Shown one piece after another: positions 17,423-28,095 of a stretch of 64,000 nucleotides of DNA. This DNA is from Paludibacteraceae bacterium (GTDB lineage: Bacteria > Bacteroidota > Bacteroidia > Bacteroidales > Paludibacteraceae). The stretch is taken from contig JAFZLC010000047.1 in assembly GCA_017551675.1 (NCBI GenBank), positions 144,576 through 208,575 of the forward strand. Direction: 5' to 3'. The notes under the pieces are model-generated. The model was not told where the DNA came from. It saw only the letters and a program-made list of their open reading frames with translations, and searched no databases. Numbering within the stretch: the stretch's first letter is position 1; each line of letters opens with the position of its first letter. The position numbers and the translations under genes are program-made.

Positions 17423-20400
17423 ATGAAGAAACAGTTATATACATCGTTGCTTCTGTTATTCGGAGTAGTGACGGGAGTGTTTTCGCAGAGTATGATTATT
17501 ACTGGAGGTAATGATCATGGTCTTGCTTTGTGTAGTAAGGGCCAGATATATGCGTGGGGTTATAATGATGGCAATCGATTGTGTCTTGCTGCTCCAAACG
17601 ATGGGCTCTCAATAGCATCGTCACCATGTCTTGTTAATACAGGAGGATTAACATTCTCTCAGTTGTCTGGAGGTTCCGGAGGACATAGTGTTGCATTGTC
17701 ATGTTTCAAGGTAGTATATTGTTGGGGAGGAAATGATAACATGCAATGTGGTCGACCAAAATCTGATTATATTACTGGTGGAGTACCTGTTCCTGTATAT
17801 CACGGAGAGGCTCCTGGATATACGGAAGACGGACAACCTGGCGGAGATTATCTAGGAAATGTAAAATATATCTCAGCAACGACAGCTGCTTCGGTGGCTA
17901 TTTTGAATGATGGAACAGGTCGTGTAGTTATTTGGGGAGGAAACCTAGATGGCGGTGGAGGAGTAATAGAGACTCCTAGTTACGAACCTGTTTTTATTCG
18001 AGATGCGCAAGGTCAGCCAATAAAGAATGTTATTCATATCACGGGAGGAGATAACAACATATTGATGATTGTTGGTGATTCTCCAGATGCAAAGGTCGGT
18101 ACGGTATATTCTATCGGAAACTGGAATGGACGAGGCGGTGGTCTTACTGCAACATCTTTTATTGCTGCACCTGTTGAAATCGGAGATGGAACAGGAAAGA
18201 AAAGTTCAGGAAAGCATTTGGATGGTGTACGAAATTGTGGTATCTCCGATGTGGGTGCGTTTGCAGTGGATGGTGCGACCGGTTATGTATATGGCTGGGG
18301 AAATGGAGGTTGGGGATGCTCCAACGGATTGGCTAATAATCAAACAACAACATATGCAGAAAAGGTTATTTCTGGTGAATATGAAGCAAAAAGTGGTGAT
18401 GCATATTTGACAGATGTTACGCAAGTAATTGGAGGAAATGGTTTTGGTGCTGCTGTAACGCAAGAAGGATATCTTTTGTATTGGGGTTGTAATGATGCTG
18501 CAAATGGAACTACAAGAAGTGGTGGTGTTGTGCCAAATTCTACATACGCAGCGGCTTCGGATATGTGTAAAACAGGTCCTGTTTACGCTAATTATTGTAA
18601 GGGTGAAAAAGGTGCTTCAGAGGTTCGTGTGGATGATGCCGTAGCCATCGCAAGAGGTGATTTGTATGGATTCATGGTGAACAAAGATGGTGATTTCTAC
18701 ACATGGGGTTCTACAGCAAGACCAGGTAATGTTATGCCTGATCATGTTGGTGCATTAGGTATAGGAAAAGAAAAATATGTTAGTACATGTTTAACTAAAA
18801 TCAATATACAATGTACACCACAGGATTTGTGTCCGGAGGCCTTTATGATCGGACCAAGATATAAATGTCCGGGTGTGGCAACTTCATTGTATTCTGGTTT
18901 TTCTCCTACAACGGGTAGTGAGGATGCCTATTTTTATCTATGGCTTAAGGATGGTGATACGTTGAATACGTCAAGACCTAAATCCACGTTGACTGAAAGA
19001 AAGGCTGATATCTATAATAAAGATGAAATAGATGCTTCAGAACCAGGTCTATATCGAGTTGAAATCATGTATATCGGATTGAATGTTCCTTGTGATAACT
19101 GTCCGGAAACATTCGCTGAAATTGAGGTGATCGATATGGAAATGCCAATTGACACGGTTGTTAAAACATCTTGTGTGGCTACTCCGTTAAGTCCGACTGC
19201 AACGGATGTGATTTGTTATGAATTTAATGTTAATAATAAGTTCTACAAGCTGAACCAAGAGACTACTTGGGAAGTATATGCTTCTGAGACAGGTGGAAGT
19301 GCATTGGATACAATTGATGTGAAGGCTGGTGGTAAAGGAAGTTTCTGCGTGGATGGAAGCAAAGTTACTGTCAATGACAATAAACCAGTTGACACCACCT
19401 ATTCCATTTGGTTGGAGGATGTCACAAAGCAACAAATGCATATTTATAAAGATAAGAAAACAACATCATCAGGTTCTTTCCAATCTTATGGATTAATGTT
19501 GGAATGTTGGAGTGATGCTCAGTTGTCTTCTTTTGATCTAGTATTGAAATCATATAGTGGAGAGGCAACGGCAACGGTTACTCCTACCATCTATAAAGTG
19601 GCTTTAAATGCTCAGGGACAATATGTTGTTGGAAGCGTTTATAAAACAGGTACGAAACAGACAGTCACTTTTGATGATACAGAAACAACAGTGACAGTTG
19701 ATTGTGGCGACATTTTGTTGGAAGGAAATTCAACAAGAGGTGCAAGGTACGTTTTGGGAATGACTTTCACGGGAAATTGTAATATGTATCTTTTTGGAGT
19801 TACTCATGAACAAAATGTTCCGAATTTCACTACTCCAGTTCCTGATGATTTGACGGGTACTGCTGTGTTAGCTATTGGTGCAACAGCTAATCAATACAAT
19901 TCAATGTCAAACCCTTCAGATTACTGTCCGTATGTTAATGTTACATTTGACAAACTGACTGATTATAACTGTGGTCGTATTGAACTTCAATCTAAGTATT
20001 GGTGTCCTCCTTGTAACCAACCAGATCCATTCGATATCGAGGTGACTGGCGCTACTCCTTCTAATGACACAATCTATTTGTGCGAAGAGAGCGATAAGGT
20101 TACTCTTTCTGTATCTTCGGTTAAAAAAGCGGCTGATAATACTGCCTTCTTCGACGAACTTTGGTTCCTCGACAAGGTGGGTGCTGATGCTGACGCTCTT
20201 CAGACTGATACAAAGAAACAAGCAACAACGCTTAATCAACCTATCGTCTGGACTGCTGCTAAAGAGGGTACTACAGAAAAATATTATGTAAAAATACGTG
20301 ATAATGAAAAACCTGACGCTGCTGCTTGCTACGTCTTCGATTCTATTATCGTTAAGTATAACAAGAAACCTATAGCTCCAGATATCGATGATATTGCTAT

Positions 20401-23400
20401 CTGCGAAAATGCTAGTGCAACTGAAAAACAAGCGCTTACAAATGCTCTTGCTAGCGCTGATTTCAATGGTCTGACCGTTACTTGGTATAGCGATGATGCT
20501 AAAACTACCAAAACGAGTGAGCCGGATCTATCCACCCTCACTAAATCGGATAAGACTTACTACTACGACGTGATGGATGATGCTACAGGTTGCTATAGCA
20601 ATGTTAACTCTGTGCAGATTACTGTTTATGGTGTCCCTGCAGACCCTGTTGCTGCAATCGACCCATTCTGCGTCGGTGATAATGTATCATTAGTTCAAAC
20701 TTCTCCTGTTGAAGGGTATGAGGTGATTTGGTATGACGAAAGTGATGCCCAATTAACAAGTAACTCATTGGCTACTCTCACTGGAAAGGATTACACTTAT
20801 CACTATGTATTGAAAAGTCCTGCACCAGAAAACTGCTTGAGCGATAAAATCGCTTATCCGTTTACAGTGCAAAATTATACGAGCGTTGTTTTGGACACAA
20901 CTATGATTTGTGGACAAACAACGATGACCACCTCTTCTTTAACTCCTTCTACTGCTTCTATCACTTGGGCTCTTGAAGGAGCAGTGGTCGCTACTCCTAC
21001 TTTCACTACTGCTTCTGGTAAGGTGGGTAATATCGGAACAGTATCTGCTACGGTAAAACAAACAGGCTACTGCGATAAAACATTCGAAATGGAGAATGTT
21101 TATGTGAAGGATATCCCTTCTAAACCAACGGGTGAGTTGAAGGTTACTTACTTGAAGACTGATGCAGTAAACAATGTCTTCAAAAACTTGTTGGAACAAA
21201 ATCCAAATGCAGTGAAGGAAGAGACGGGTTATACTTTGCAATGGTATGACGCTTCAGGTAACAAGTTGTCTTCTTGTCCTGTTCCTCCTTACCCTGCTGC
21301 CACTGAAACAGAAGATAAGTTTTATACTTATAAGGTGTCTCGCATCAACGCAGATGGTTGTGAGAGTGAAACAGAGACAGTCAATGTTACCGTTTATTTG
21401 ACTCCTGCTCCAACCACAACAGACATCTCTTATTGCTTGAATAGTCCTAATGTGGCTCCTCTTACTGCACAAATCAACGATCCAAACAATGTAGGAGGAT
21501 TCAGCCTTCAATGGTATGATCTAAACAACCAAAAGGTGGCTTCTATAACACCTGACGTTAGTGTTGCTGGTAAGACTACCTATCATGTTACTCAGGTTTC
21601 AAGTGATGGTGCAGAGAGTTCACCTGCTGATCTTACAGTCACTGTTTATGAGGTGTTGGAACCTACGTTAAGTGCAGCTAATGAATATGAATATTGTGCA
21701 GACCAAAGCACAGTTTCATTAGAGGCTTCATTGAATTCAGATAACGACATTCATCCAGCTAGTGACCTCGTATGGTCTAAGAAAGATGAGAATGGTGATT
21801 ACATTGTGGTACCTAACTCCAACTTCTCGTTGGATGTGACTGCAACCACCACTTATCAGTATGCTGTTCATCAAACCTATACCACTACTTCTAATGAAGT
21901 ATGTGTAGGTCCTAAGGTAGAGAAAGAGGTGAAAGTAACTTATGTTCCACCAGTAGTGACACATGAGGTTCTTTACTTGAAGGCTTCTGCTAATGCAGAT
22001 GGTACATTCTCTAAGAACTTGTTGGAACAAAACCCTTCTGCAGTTGAATATACATCGGGTGCTACACTCGTTTGGTATGAGAGCGATTGCTTGACGAAGG
22101 TGACAACGGGTACTCCTTCACCAAAGGTTGACCCTACAGTTCCAGAAGGAAGCGAACAAAATGAGAGCTATTGTGTTAGTCAGATTATTGATGGATGCGA
22201 AAGTACGCCTACACCTATCGCAGTGCGTATAAGCGATGCGTTGCCTCCAACTCCTTACACATATCACTATTGTGAAGGCGCTACAATGGAGGATTTGAAA
22301 GCTGACATTAACAAATTGACTGCTACTTCTCAATATGAATTATATTGGTATGGCGAACAAGAGCCTGCTACTACCAGTGCATCTGACAATGTTATCAAGG
22401 GTGATACTTATCCAATGAATGGTAAGGTGGCAACTCTGAATGGCACGGGTGTGACAACATTGAAATATTGGGTGGCTCAACACGACTTGTCTACGGATGC
22501 AGTAAGTTCTGCTCAACCAGTTATCATCAACATCTATCCACAACCAGTTGTTTCGATCGATGATCCAGCTCCTGTCTGTGAAGAGAATGTTAACTTGGCA
22601 ATGGGCGCATCTGTTTCAAATGTCTCTTATAATGTAAGTTATCACTATTACAAAGATGGTGTTGAAATGGTGGGTACATCCACTGCTATCATGAGTGGTA
22701 AATACTCTGTCAGTGCAGAATATACATTGCCTGCAACCGCTTCTTCTACCGTTATTGTTAATAACAATGGTGTATGTGCAGGTCCTCAGAAAGAGGTCAA
22801 TGTGGTTATCAACGACTTGACTGTTCCTGAGATCCTCGGATTCTATACGACTTGTCCTGGTACAAGTGTTACTTTGCATGCAACCGCTTCAAGTACTGAT
22901 CCTGGTTCAGACGCTATCACTTATGCATGGACTTCTGATCCTGCTTCAGCTATCGCTTCTGCACAAGCTGATTCTATGGTAACGACAACCCTTTCAACTG
23001 AGCCTGGAACTAAATATAAATTTAGTGTCACTGCAACAGCAGGAGCTTGCGTTAAGTCTATTCCAACTGGAAGCGAACATGACGTGACAATTGGTAACGG
23101 ACAGGTAAAGGGTACAATGACCTTGCAAGAGGATGAGAACTACAACGGAGAGAAATTCCTCTTCTCTAATGATATGGAGAGAAGATTCTTGAGTTGCGGT
23201 AGACCAGTTAATATCAAGGTTGATTACACTACTACTGAAGGAACTTATACATGGTATAAGAATGGACAACCATGGAAGACCGGTAGTGAGGTGACAACAG
23301 ATGCGTTGGATATGGATAGTGAAGATATCTATACGGTAGAGTTCATCAATCAATGTAAGGCAACTGCCGCAGTAACCATTGAGACAGTTCCTCTCTCTGC

Positions 23401-25210
23401 TTCTCCAATTTCACAAGATCTTGTTGAGTTGTGTGAGGGTGTACCGTTCACTACTTCATTTACATATAAGTTGAGAGCAGGTTTGACTCCAGCTATTACA
23501 TGGTATCACGAAGGTCATGAGATCGGAGGTCAGACAGATCCTGTTATGGTATTGAATAATACGAAAGATGAGGATGATGGAGTTTACTCATATACAATCC
23601 AAAACAATGGATGTATCGTGGAAGGTGTAGCCAACACATTGAATGTAAAACCTTACATTCGTGCTACCATCCAGTCTGAGCCATTTGTTGTAGACCGTCA
23701 TCAAACAGCTACTTTGCCTATCACCTTCGCTGTTCCTTCTAATGGAAGTCAGAACATCGAATGGAATGAAGGCGGACAGAAAGTATATGATAAAAACCCA
23801 TTCATCGTTACGGATGTGACAGCTGATCATGAATATGACATCTATCTCACCGACCCTGAATATTGTGGTGACACTCTTCATGCTACTCTTTATGTAGATG
23901 CAGAACTTCAATTGAAGACTGAGATGAAGGATGTAATCTGCTTGGGTAATTCAGCAGTATTGAAAATCGATACGACAGGTACAGGTAAGTTCCGTAATCC
24001 AAATTCAAATCCAGTGTTAGACATCTCATATGTTGAGAATGGTATAACTCACAGTTTGGTTGATAAGATTAGAAAGAATGGAGATACATTAGAGGTGACA
24101 GTAAGTCCTGAAATCGATACGGAATATCAGATCACCTTCTCGTATACATCTCAAATGAGACACCAAGAGTTAATCTCTAAAGAGCAAATAGAGGTAATCC
24201 CTGCTATTAGCCTGACTACTCCAGCAGTGCCAAATGTCTGTGAAGGAGGTGAGGCAGTCTTGGAGGTTAAGGATGTTTCTCCAGAAGGTACGACCGTATC
24301 ATGGAAGGCAGATCCAACCATCCTAAGCGGTGAAAATACCACAACGATTCGTGTACAACCAACCTTCGCTGGTGGTGCTCAACCATTCGAAGGAGGTGCT
24401 AATTACCAATCGTTGTACACATATACGGCGATTGCTTACAACGACTTCTGTCAGACTTCTGTAGAGTATGCTGTGCCAGTTATCGTTGATCAACCATTGA
24501 GTGGTGATATCACAGGAATCACTGAAATATGTGAAGGCTTTGAAGCTTCCTTCGATGCATCCTCTTACAAGGCATCAACATATACATGGACACCTGATAC
24601 GTTAGGCTTGCCATCAAGAGCTACACAGACAGTTAAGCCAACACAGTCTACGCAGTATATGGTTGATATGACACGAGGTTTGTGTTCTGCTTCTGATACG
24701 TTCATCGTTACAGTTCACACTAACCCAGTTATTGAGAGCATCGATTCTATCGCATTGAGAGATCGTCAGATCGTCTTGGCACAAGATCGTGGTGAGGCAC
24801 CATTCTTATATGGTATTGATGTTCAACCAGCCGATGGAAATGATATTAAGACTAATTTGACATTCTCTAAACACGTTGTTAATGTTACCGACCGTTACGG
24901 ATGTAAGACGACGGGAAGCTTCCGTTTGGATCCTCCAGCAATCGTAATTCCTGAGTTGGTTACTGATAATGGTGATGGAGTCAATGATGTATGGCTAATT
25001 CCTAATTTGGCTGATGTTTATCCTAATGCCATCGTTTCTATCTATGATAGATTCGGTAAGTTGCTAGCTCAATTCTTAGGAGCAGACTCAGATGGTTGGG
25101 ATTGTACGTATATGGGCAGAAAACTACCATCTACCGACTATTGGTATCAGATTACCATAGAGGAGATTAACAAGGAGTATACAGGCCACTTTACGTTGAT
25201 AAGACGATAA
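17423..25210 (+). CDS. Giant T9SS type B surface protein: RCC1 propeller, Ig-like modules, CHU_C tail
   Basis: A 2595-residue secreted protein. After a signal peptide (about 1-24) come seven RCC1-like repeats (about 28-450), each ending in a WG-type turn such as YAWGYND, YCWGGND, VIWGGN and YTWGST, enough for one full seven-bladed propeller. Then follow a long series of beta-sandwich Ig-like modules with repeated WYD/WYE cores and paired Cys residues, and a C-terminal gliding-motility-associated domain (about 2510-2595: TDNGDGVNDVW, IYDRFGKLL, and a basic end). The type B tail predicts T9SS export and SprB-like surface use. It is directly followed by a PorP/SprF gene. Ligand unknown. ATG 17423 is chosen over the TTG six bases upstream. 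Confidence 0.85.
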   Translation: MKKQLYTSLLLLFGVVTGVFSQSMIITGGNDHGLALCSKGQIYAWGYNDGNRLCLAAPNDGLSIASSPCLVNTGGLTFSQLSGGSGGHSVALSCFKVVYCWGGNDNMQCGRPKSDYITGGVPVPVYHGEAPGYTEDGQPGGDYLGNVKYISATTAASVAILNDGTGRVVIWGGNLDGGGGVIETPSYEPVFIRDAQGQPIKNVIHITGGDNNILMIVGDSPDAKVGTVYSIGNWNGRGGGLTATSFIAAPVEIGDGTGKKSSGKHLDGVRNCGISDVGAFAVDGATGYVYGWGNGGWGCSNGLANNQTTTYAEKVISGEYEAKSGDAYLTDVTQVIGGNGFGAAVTQEGYLLYWGCNDAANGTTRSGGVVPNSTYAAASDMCKTGPVYANYCKGEKGASEVRVDDAVAIARGDLYGFMVNKDGDFYTWGSTARPGNVMPDHVGALGIGKEKYVSTCLTKINIQCTPQDLCPEAFMIGPRYKCPGVATSLYSGFSPTTGSEDAYFYLWLKDGDTLNTSRPKSTLTERKADIYNKDEIDASEPGLYRVEIMYIGLNVPCDNCPETFAEIEVIDMEMPIDTVVKTSCVATPLSPTATDVICYEFNVNNKFYKLNQETTWEVYASETGGSALDTIDVKAGGKGSFCVDGSKVTVNDNKPVDTTYSIWLEDVTKQQMHIYKDKKTTSSGSFQSYGLMLECWSDAQLSSFDLVLKSYSGEATATVTPTIYKVALNAQGQYVVGSVYKTGTKQTVTFDDTETTVTVDCGDILLEGNSTRGARYVLGMTFTGNCNMYLFGVTHEQNVPNFTTPVPDDLTGTAVLAIGATANQYNSMSNPSDYCPYVNVTFDKLTDYNCGRIELQSKYWCPPCNQPDPFDIEVTGATPSNDTIYLCEESDKVTLSVSSVKKAADNTAFFDELWFLDKVGADADALQTDTKKQATTLNQPIVWTAAKEGTTEKYYVKIRDNEKPDAAACYVFDSIIVKYNKKPIAPDIDDIAICENASATEKQALTNALASADFNGLTVTWYSDDAKTTKTSEPDLSTLTKSDKTYYYDVMDDATGCYSNVNSVQITVYGVPADPVAAIDPFCVGDNVSLVQTSPVEGYEVIWYDESDAQLTSNSLATLTGKDYTYHYVLKSPAPENCLSDKIAYPFTVQNYTSVVLDTTMICGQTTMTTSSLTPSTASITWALEGAVVATPTFTTASGKVGNIGTVSATVKQTGYCDKTFEMENVYVKDIPSKPTGELKVTYLKTDAVNNVFKNLLEQNPNAVKEETGYTLQWYDASGNKLSSCPVPPYPAATETEDKFYTYKVSRINADGCESETETVNVTVYLTPAPTTTDISYCLNSPNVAPLTAQINDPNNVGGFSLQWYDLNNQKVASITPDVSVAGKTTYHVTQVSSDGAESSPADLTVTVYEVLEPTLSAANEYEYCADQSTVSLEASLNSDNDIHPASDLVWSKKDENGDYIVVPNSNFSLDVTATTTYQYAVHQTYTTTSNEVCVGPKVEKEVKVTYVPPVVTHEVLYLKASANADGTFSKNLLEQNPSAVEYTSGATLVWYESDCLTKVTTGTPSPKVDPTVPEGSEQNESYCVSQIIDGCESTPTPIAVRISDALPPTPYTYHYCEGATMEDLKADINKLTATSQYELYWYGEQEPATTSASDNVIKGDTYPMNGKVATLNGTGVTTLKYWVAQHDLSTDAVSSAQPVIINIYPQPVVSIDDPAPVCEENVNLAMGASVSNVSYNVSYHYYKDGVEMVGTSTAIMSGKYSVSAEYTLPATASSTVIVNNNGVCAGPQKEVNVVINDLTVPEILGFYTTCPGTSVTLHATASSTDPGSDAITYAWTSDPASAIASAQADSMVTTTLSTEPGTKYKFSVTATAGACVKSIPTGSEHDVTIGNGQVKGTMTLQEDENYNGEKFLFSNDMERRFLSCGRPVNIKVDYTTTEGTYTWYKNGQPWKTGSEVTTDALDMDSEDIYTVEFINQCKATAAVTIETVPLSASPISQDLVELCEGVPFTTSFTYKLRAGLTPAITWYHEGHEIGGQTDPVMVLNNTKDEDDGVYSYTIQNNGCIVEGVANTLNVKPYIRATIQSEPFVVDRHQTATLPITFAVPSNGSQNIEWNEGGQKVYDKNPFIVTDVTADHEYDIYLTDPEYCGDTLHATLYVDAELQLKTEMKDVICLGNSAVLKIDTTGTGKFRNPNSNPVLDISYVENGITHSLVDKIRKNGDTLEVTVSPEIDTEYQITFSYTSQMRHQELISKEQIEVIPAISLTTPAVPNVCEGGEAVLEVKDVSPEGTTVSWKADPTILSGENTTTIRVQPTFAGGAQPFEGGANYQSLYTYTAIAYNDFCQTSVEYAVPVIVDQPLSGDITGITEICEGFEASFDASSYKASTYTWTPDTLGLPSRATQTVKPTQSTQYMVDMTRGLCSASDTFIVTVHTNPVIESIDSIALRDRQIVLAQDRGEAPFLYGIDVQPADGNDIKTNLTFSKHVVNVTDRYGCKTTGSFRLDPPAIVIPELVTDNGDGVNDVWLIPNLADVYPNAIVSIYDRFGKLLAQFLGADSDGWDCTYMGRKLPSTDYWYQITIEEINKEYTGHFTLIRR

Positions 25211-25227
25211 ATTTTTAAAGTTTATAC

Positions 25228-25260
25228 AAAAGTTGGGGGGCAAAAACTCCCCAACTTTTA
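25228..25260 (+). terminator. Rho-independent terminator after the giant T9SS gene
   Basis: AAAAGTTGGGG (25228-25238) pairs with CCCCAACTTTT (25249-25259). It separates the giant gene from the PorP/SprF gene. Confidence 0.85.
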
Positions 25261-25269
25261 ATATTTTTC

Positions 25270-25277
25270 TATATTTG
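25270..25277 (+). promoter_or_regulatory. -7 box for the PorP/SprF gene
   Basis: TATATTTG 75 bp before ATG 25352, just after the terminator. No good -33 element. Supports separate transcription of the PorP/SprF gene. Confidence 0.5.
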
Positions 25278-25351
25278 CATTTTAGTAGCCTGATTCTCCC
25301 TATGGAGATGATGCTCGTAATTATTATTACCTTAAACTTATAAGTTGTGTT

Positions 25352-26341
25352 ATGAAGGTTTTTTTGAATAGAATTGGATTGATACTCGTATTAGCAATTT
25401 CTTCAATTTCTAGTGTGTGTGCACAAGATGAAATTGTTTGCGAACAATACCACTTCAATTATTATTTGGTGAATCCTGCCGTTGCTGGAGCAGAGCGTTG
25501 TACACATTTGATGCTGACGGGCAAGTTTCAATGGACAGGTCTTGATGATCATCCGATGACGCAAACGTTAAGTGCTCGTACTCGTGTGTTGGGTAATGTT
25601 GGTATAGGTGCCTACCTTTACAATGATAAAAATGGTTACTCATATCGTCAGGGTGGTGAGGTTACTTTTGCTTATCATCTTCCACTGACTCAGAATGATC
25701 GTTATACCATGAAAGATCGTTCTATTCAACGTCAGTTGTCATTTGGTATATCTATGATGCTCAACCATTATAATTTCGATAATTATTTGGTGGATAAGTA
25801 CGGTTATACGGATAATGTGCTCGGAAACGAGGGCATGGACAAAGGTATCTATTTCAATGCTAATGCGGGTCTCTATTTCTTGTGGGATAACTTCTTCTTG
25901 GGTTACTCTATGAGTAATTTGATTCCTACGGAGATGACCGAATTGGGTATTGATGAGCCTATCAGACCGTTGACTGGTTATGGTTTCCTTGGTTATGATT
26001 TTGACCTAGTGAACAACATTACTTTGGAACCTGCTGCAATGTTCAAATTCAATGTTAACGACGAACGTCAGTTGGATATCAATTTGAAATTCATGCAGAC
26101 AATCCCATCCAACGAAGATTTCTCTTATTGGTTGCAAGCTTCTTATCGTCACACATTGGAGAATAGTGATTATAGCCCTTCTCCATTGTCTTTGTATATT
26201 ATGGGTGGTATTCGTTATAAAGGATTCCATGCTGGATATGCTTATCAAATTGGCTTGACTCCATTGAACCGTCAGAATGGTGGTACTCATGAGTTGATGT
26301 TGGGTTATACTTGGTGTGTAACAAAACATTTCTGCCGTTAA
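25352..26341 (+). CDS. PorP/SprF family T9SS outer-membrane protein
   Basis: A 329-residue protein with a signal peptide (about 1-24) and the family start of the mature region, EQYHFNYYLVNPAVAGAERC, followed by amphipathic beta strands typical of an outer-membrane barrel and an aromatic C-terminal strand. In Flavobacterium, SprF is needed to secrete or attach its neighbouring type B adhesin SprB. The same arrangement is seen here with the type B protein ending at 25210, so it is probably the dedicated partner of that protein. The next gene (cysE) follows after 21 bp and may share the transcript. Confidence 0.88.
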   Translation: MKVFLNRIGLILVLAISSISSVCAQDEIVCEQYHFNYYLVNPAVAGAERCTHLMLTGKFQWTGLDDHPMTQTLSARTRVLGNVGIGAYLYNDKNGYSYRQGGEVTFAYHLPLTQNDRYTMKDRSIQRQLSFGISMMLNHYNFDNYLVDKYGYTDNVLGNEGMDKGIYFNANAGLYFLWDNFFLGYSMSNLIPTEMTELGIDEPIRPLTGYGFLGYDFDLVNNITLEPAAMFKFNVNDERQLDINLKFMQTIPSNEDFSYWLQASYRHTLENSDYSPSPLSLYIMGGIRYKGFHAGYAYQIGLTPLNRQNGGTHELMLGYTWCVTKHFCR

Positions 26342-26362
26342 TCTATTTTTCATTTAAGTTAT

Positions 26363-27229
26363 ATGTTGTCTGTCGTTTCCCGTTTATCGGAATATGATTC
26401 ATTAAGAAAAGTATATCACCAGAAACGTGATGGTGAAACATTTCCTTCTTCTGAGGCATTACATGAGGTTGTTAACCTGACTCGTTCCATCATATTCCCT
26501 GGTTATTATGGAGATTCATCCGTTGATTTGAGTACTTTGCAATACTATATTGGTGTCTCTGTCGACAAACTTACTACGGTCTTGCAGGAACAGATACTCT
26601 CTGGTTTCCTCTTCGGATCCTCTTCAGAAACGGAATATGAACAACTGAAACTTAAATCCCAAGAATTGGCTAATAGATTCGTCGCTAATCTTCCCTCTTT
26701 GAGAGATACCTTGGTTTGCGACGTGGAGGCTGCATATTATGGCGACCCTGCTGCTAAAAGCTTCTCTGAAATTATATTCTGCTATCCTGCAGTGAAAGCC
26801 ATCTCCAATTATCGTATTGCCCATGAATTGCTCACTTATGGCGTACCTTTAATCCCTCGAATGATTACCGAAATGGCTCATTCGGAAACGGGTATTGATA
26901 TCCATCCAGGTGCTACCATCGGTAAGTATTTCACAATAGACCATGGTACGGGTGTCGTGATTGGTGAGACTTGTATCATCGGTGAACATGTGAAGATATA
27001 TCAGGGTGTCACTTTGGGTGCGAAGAGCTTCCAATTGGATGAACAAGGTAACCCTGTAAAAAATATTGAAAGACACCCTATCATCGAGGATAATGTAGTG
27101 ATTTATGCAAACGCTACTATCTTAGGTAGAATCACTATCGGACGTGACTCCATCATTGGTGGTAACGTCTGTGTTACTTCTGATGTTAGTCCTTGTACTA
27201 AGATTGTTCAACCTCACTCTAATTTATAA
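26363..27229 (+). CDS. cysE: Serine O-acetyltransferase
   Basis: A 288-residue cytosolic enzyme that makes O-acetylserine from serine and acetyl-CoA for cysteine synthesis. The N-terminal helical domain holds DVEAAYYGDPAA (about 114-125) and the left-handed beta-helix has HPGATIGKYFTIDHGTGVVIGE, containing the catalytic Asp-His pair, then HPIIEDNVVIYANATILG with hexapeptide repeats. The long N-terminal region is typical of the Bacteroidota/plant-like form. The C-terminal tail is short, so feedback inhibition by cysteine may differ from E. coli CysE. It abuts birA with no gap. Confidence 0.9.
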   Translation: MLSVVSRLSEYDSLRKVYHQKRDGETFPSSEALHEVVNLTRSIIFPGYYGDSSVDLSTLQYYIGVSVDKLTTVLQEQILSGFLFGSSSETEYEQLKLKSQELANRFVANLPSLRDTLVCDVEAAYYGDPAAKSFSEIIFCYPAVKAISNYRIAHELLTYGVPLIPRMITEMAHSETGIDIHPGATIGKYFTIDHGTGVVIGETCIIGEHVKIYQGVTLGAKSFQLDEQGNPVKNIERHPIIEDNVVIYANATILGRITIGRDSIIGGNVCVTSDVSPCTKIVQPHSNL

Positions 27230-28009
27230 GTGAACGAAGTTACTGCAACTCCTGATCACATCTTATATCTTGAGGAGATTCCCTCTACGAATGATTTTCT
27301 AAATGCATTGGTGCAATCGTCTGATTCACCTTTGTCCAACGGTTTTATTGTCTCTTCTCAGTATCAATCATCGGGAAGGGGACAGGTGGGCAACCACTGG
27401 CATTCTGAAAAGAATAAAAACCTACTGTTTAGTCTGCTGCTTTATCCCGATTTTATCAAAGCGAAAGATCAATTCTATATCTCTAAGGCGATTTCAATTG
27501 CCATAGTTAAGACGTTACGTGCCTTATTTCCCGATCAATCCGATTTTTTCAAGATAAAATGGCCTAATGATATTTACTATAAGGACTCAAAACTTGCGGG
27601 TATCCTCATAGAAAATCTGCTGGTGGGCGAGTATATCTCCAACACCATCGTCGGCATTGGCTTGAATGTGGATGAGACCCATTTCCCTACGAATCTTCCC
27701 AATCCCATTTCATTAAGGATGATCGAACCTGAGATGACGGTTGGCAAAGAGGCATTGCTTCGCCGATTGAGACACTCCATACTATTGGAAATAGAGCGTT
27801 TGAGGGATGATGCTTATTTCAACCAATTGTCGGAACAATACCTTCAAATGTTGTATCGATACAATCTTCCATCACCCTTCTCGGATTCGCAGGGGGAGTT
27901 TGTGGCAACCATCGTGGATGTTCATCCAGATGGGAAATTGCTCCTTCAGACGGAAAAAGGTGAGAAACGATTGTATTATTTTAAAGAAGTAGAATACAAA
28001 TTCAAATGA
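27230..28009 (+). CDS. birA: Biotin--[acetyl-CoA carboxylase] ligase
   Basis: A 259-residue enzyme that attaches biotin to the biotin carboxyl carrier protein. It begins at GTG immediately after the cysE stop. Motifs: SSGRGQVGNHWHS (about 43-55) is the biotinyl-AMP binding loop, and KWPNDIYYKDSKLAGILIE (about 107-125) is the catalytic lysine region. There is no N-terminal helix-turn-helix, so unlike E. coli BirA it should not act as a repressor. A C-terminal SH3-like part follows (about 215-259). Confidence 0.9.
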   Translation: MNEVTATPDHILYLEEIPSTNDFLNALVQSSDSPLSNGFIVSSQYQSSGRGQVGNHWHSEKNKNLLFSLLLYPDFIKAKDQFYISKAISIAIVKTLRALFPDQSDFFKIKWPNDIYYKDSKLAGILIENLLVGEYISNTIVGIGLNVDETHFPTNLPNPISLRMIEPEMTVGKEALLRRLRHSILLEIERLRDDAYFNQLSEQYLQMLYRYNLPSPFSDSQGEFVATIVDVHPDGKLLLQTEKGEKRLYYFKEVEYKFK

Positions 28010-28016
28010 TAACCTT

Positions 28017-28024
28017 TATCTTTG
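28017..28024 (+). promoter_or_regulatory. Possible -7 box upstream of aroQ
   Basis: TATCTTTG, 72 bp before the aroQ start, in the gap after birA. A matching -33 element is not evident. Confidence 0.4.
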
Positions 28025-28095
28025 GGGTGAAATTTTAAACTCTTTATTTATAACGGTAAACTTTTCTGAAAAAGTTTCATTAAACTATATTTATT

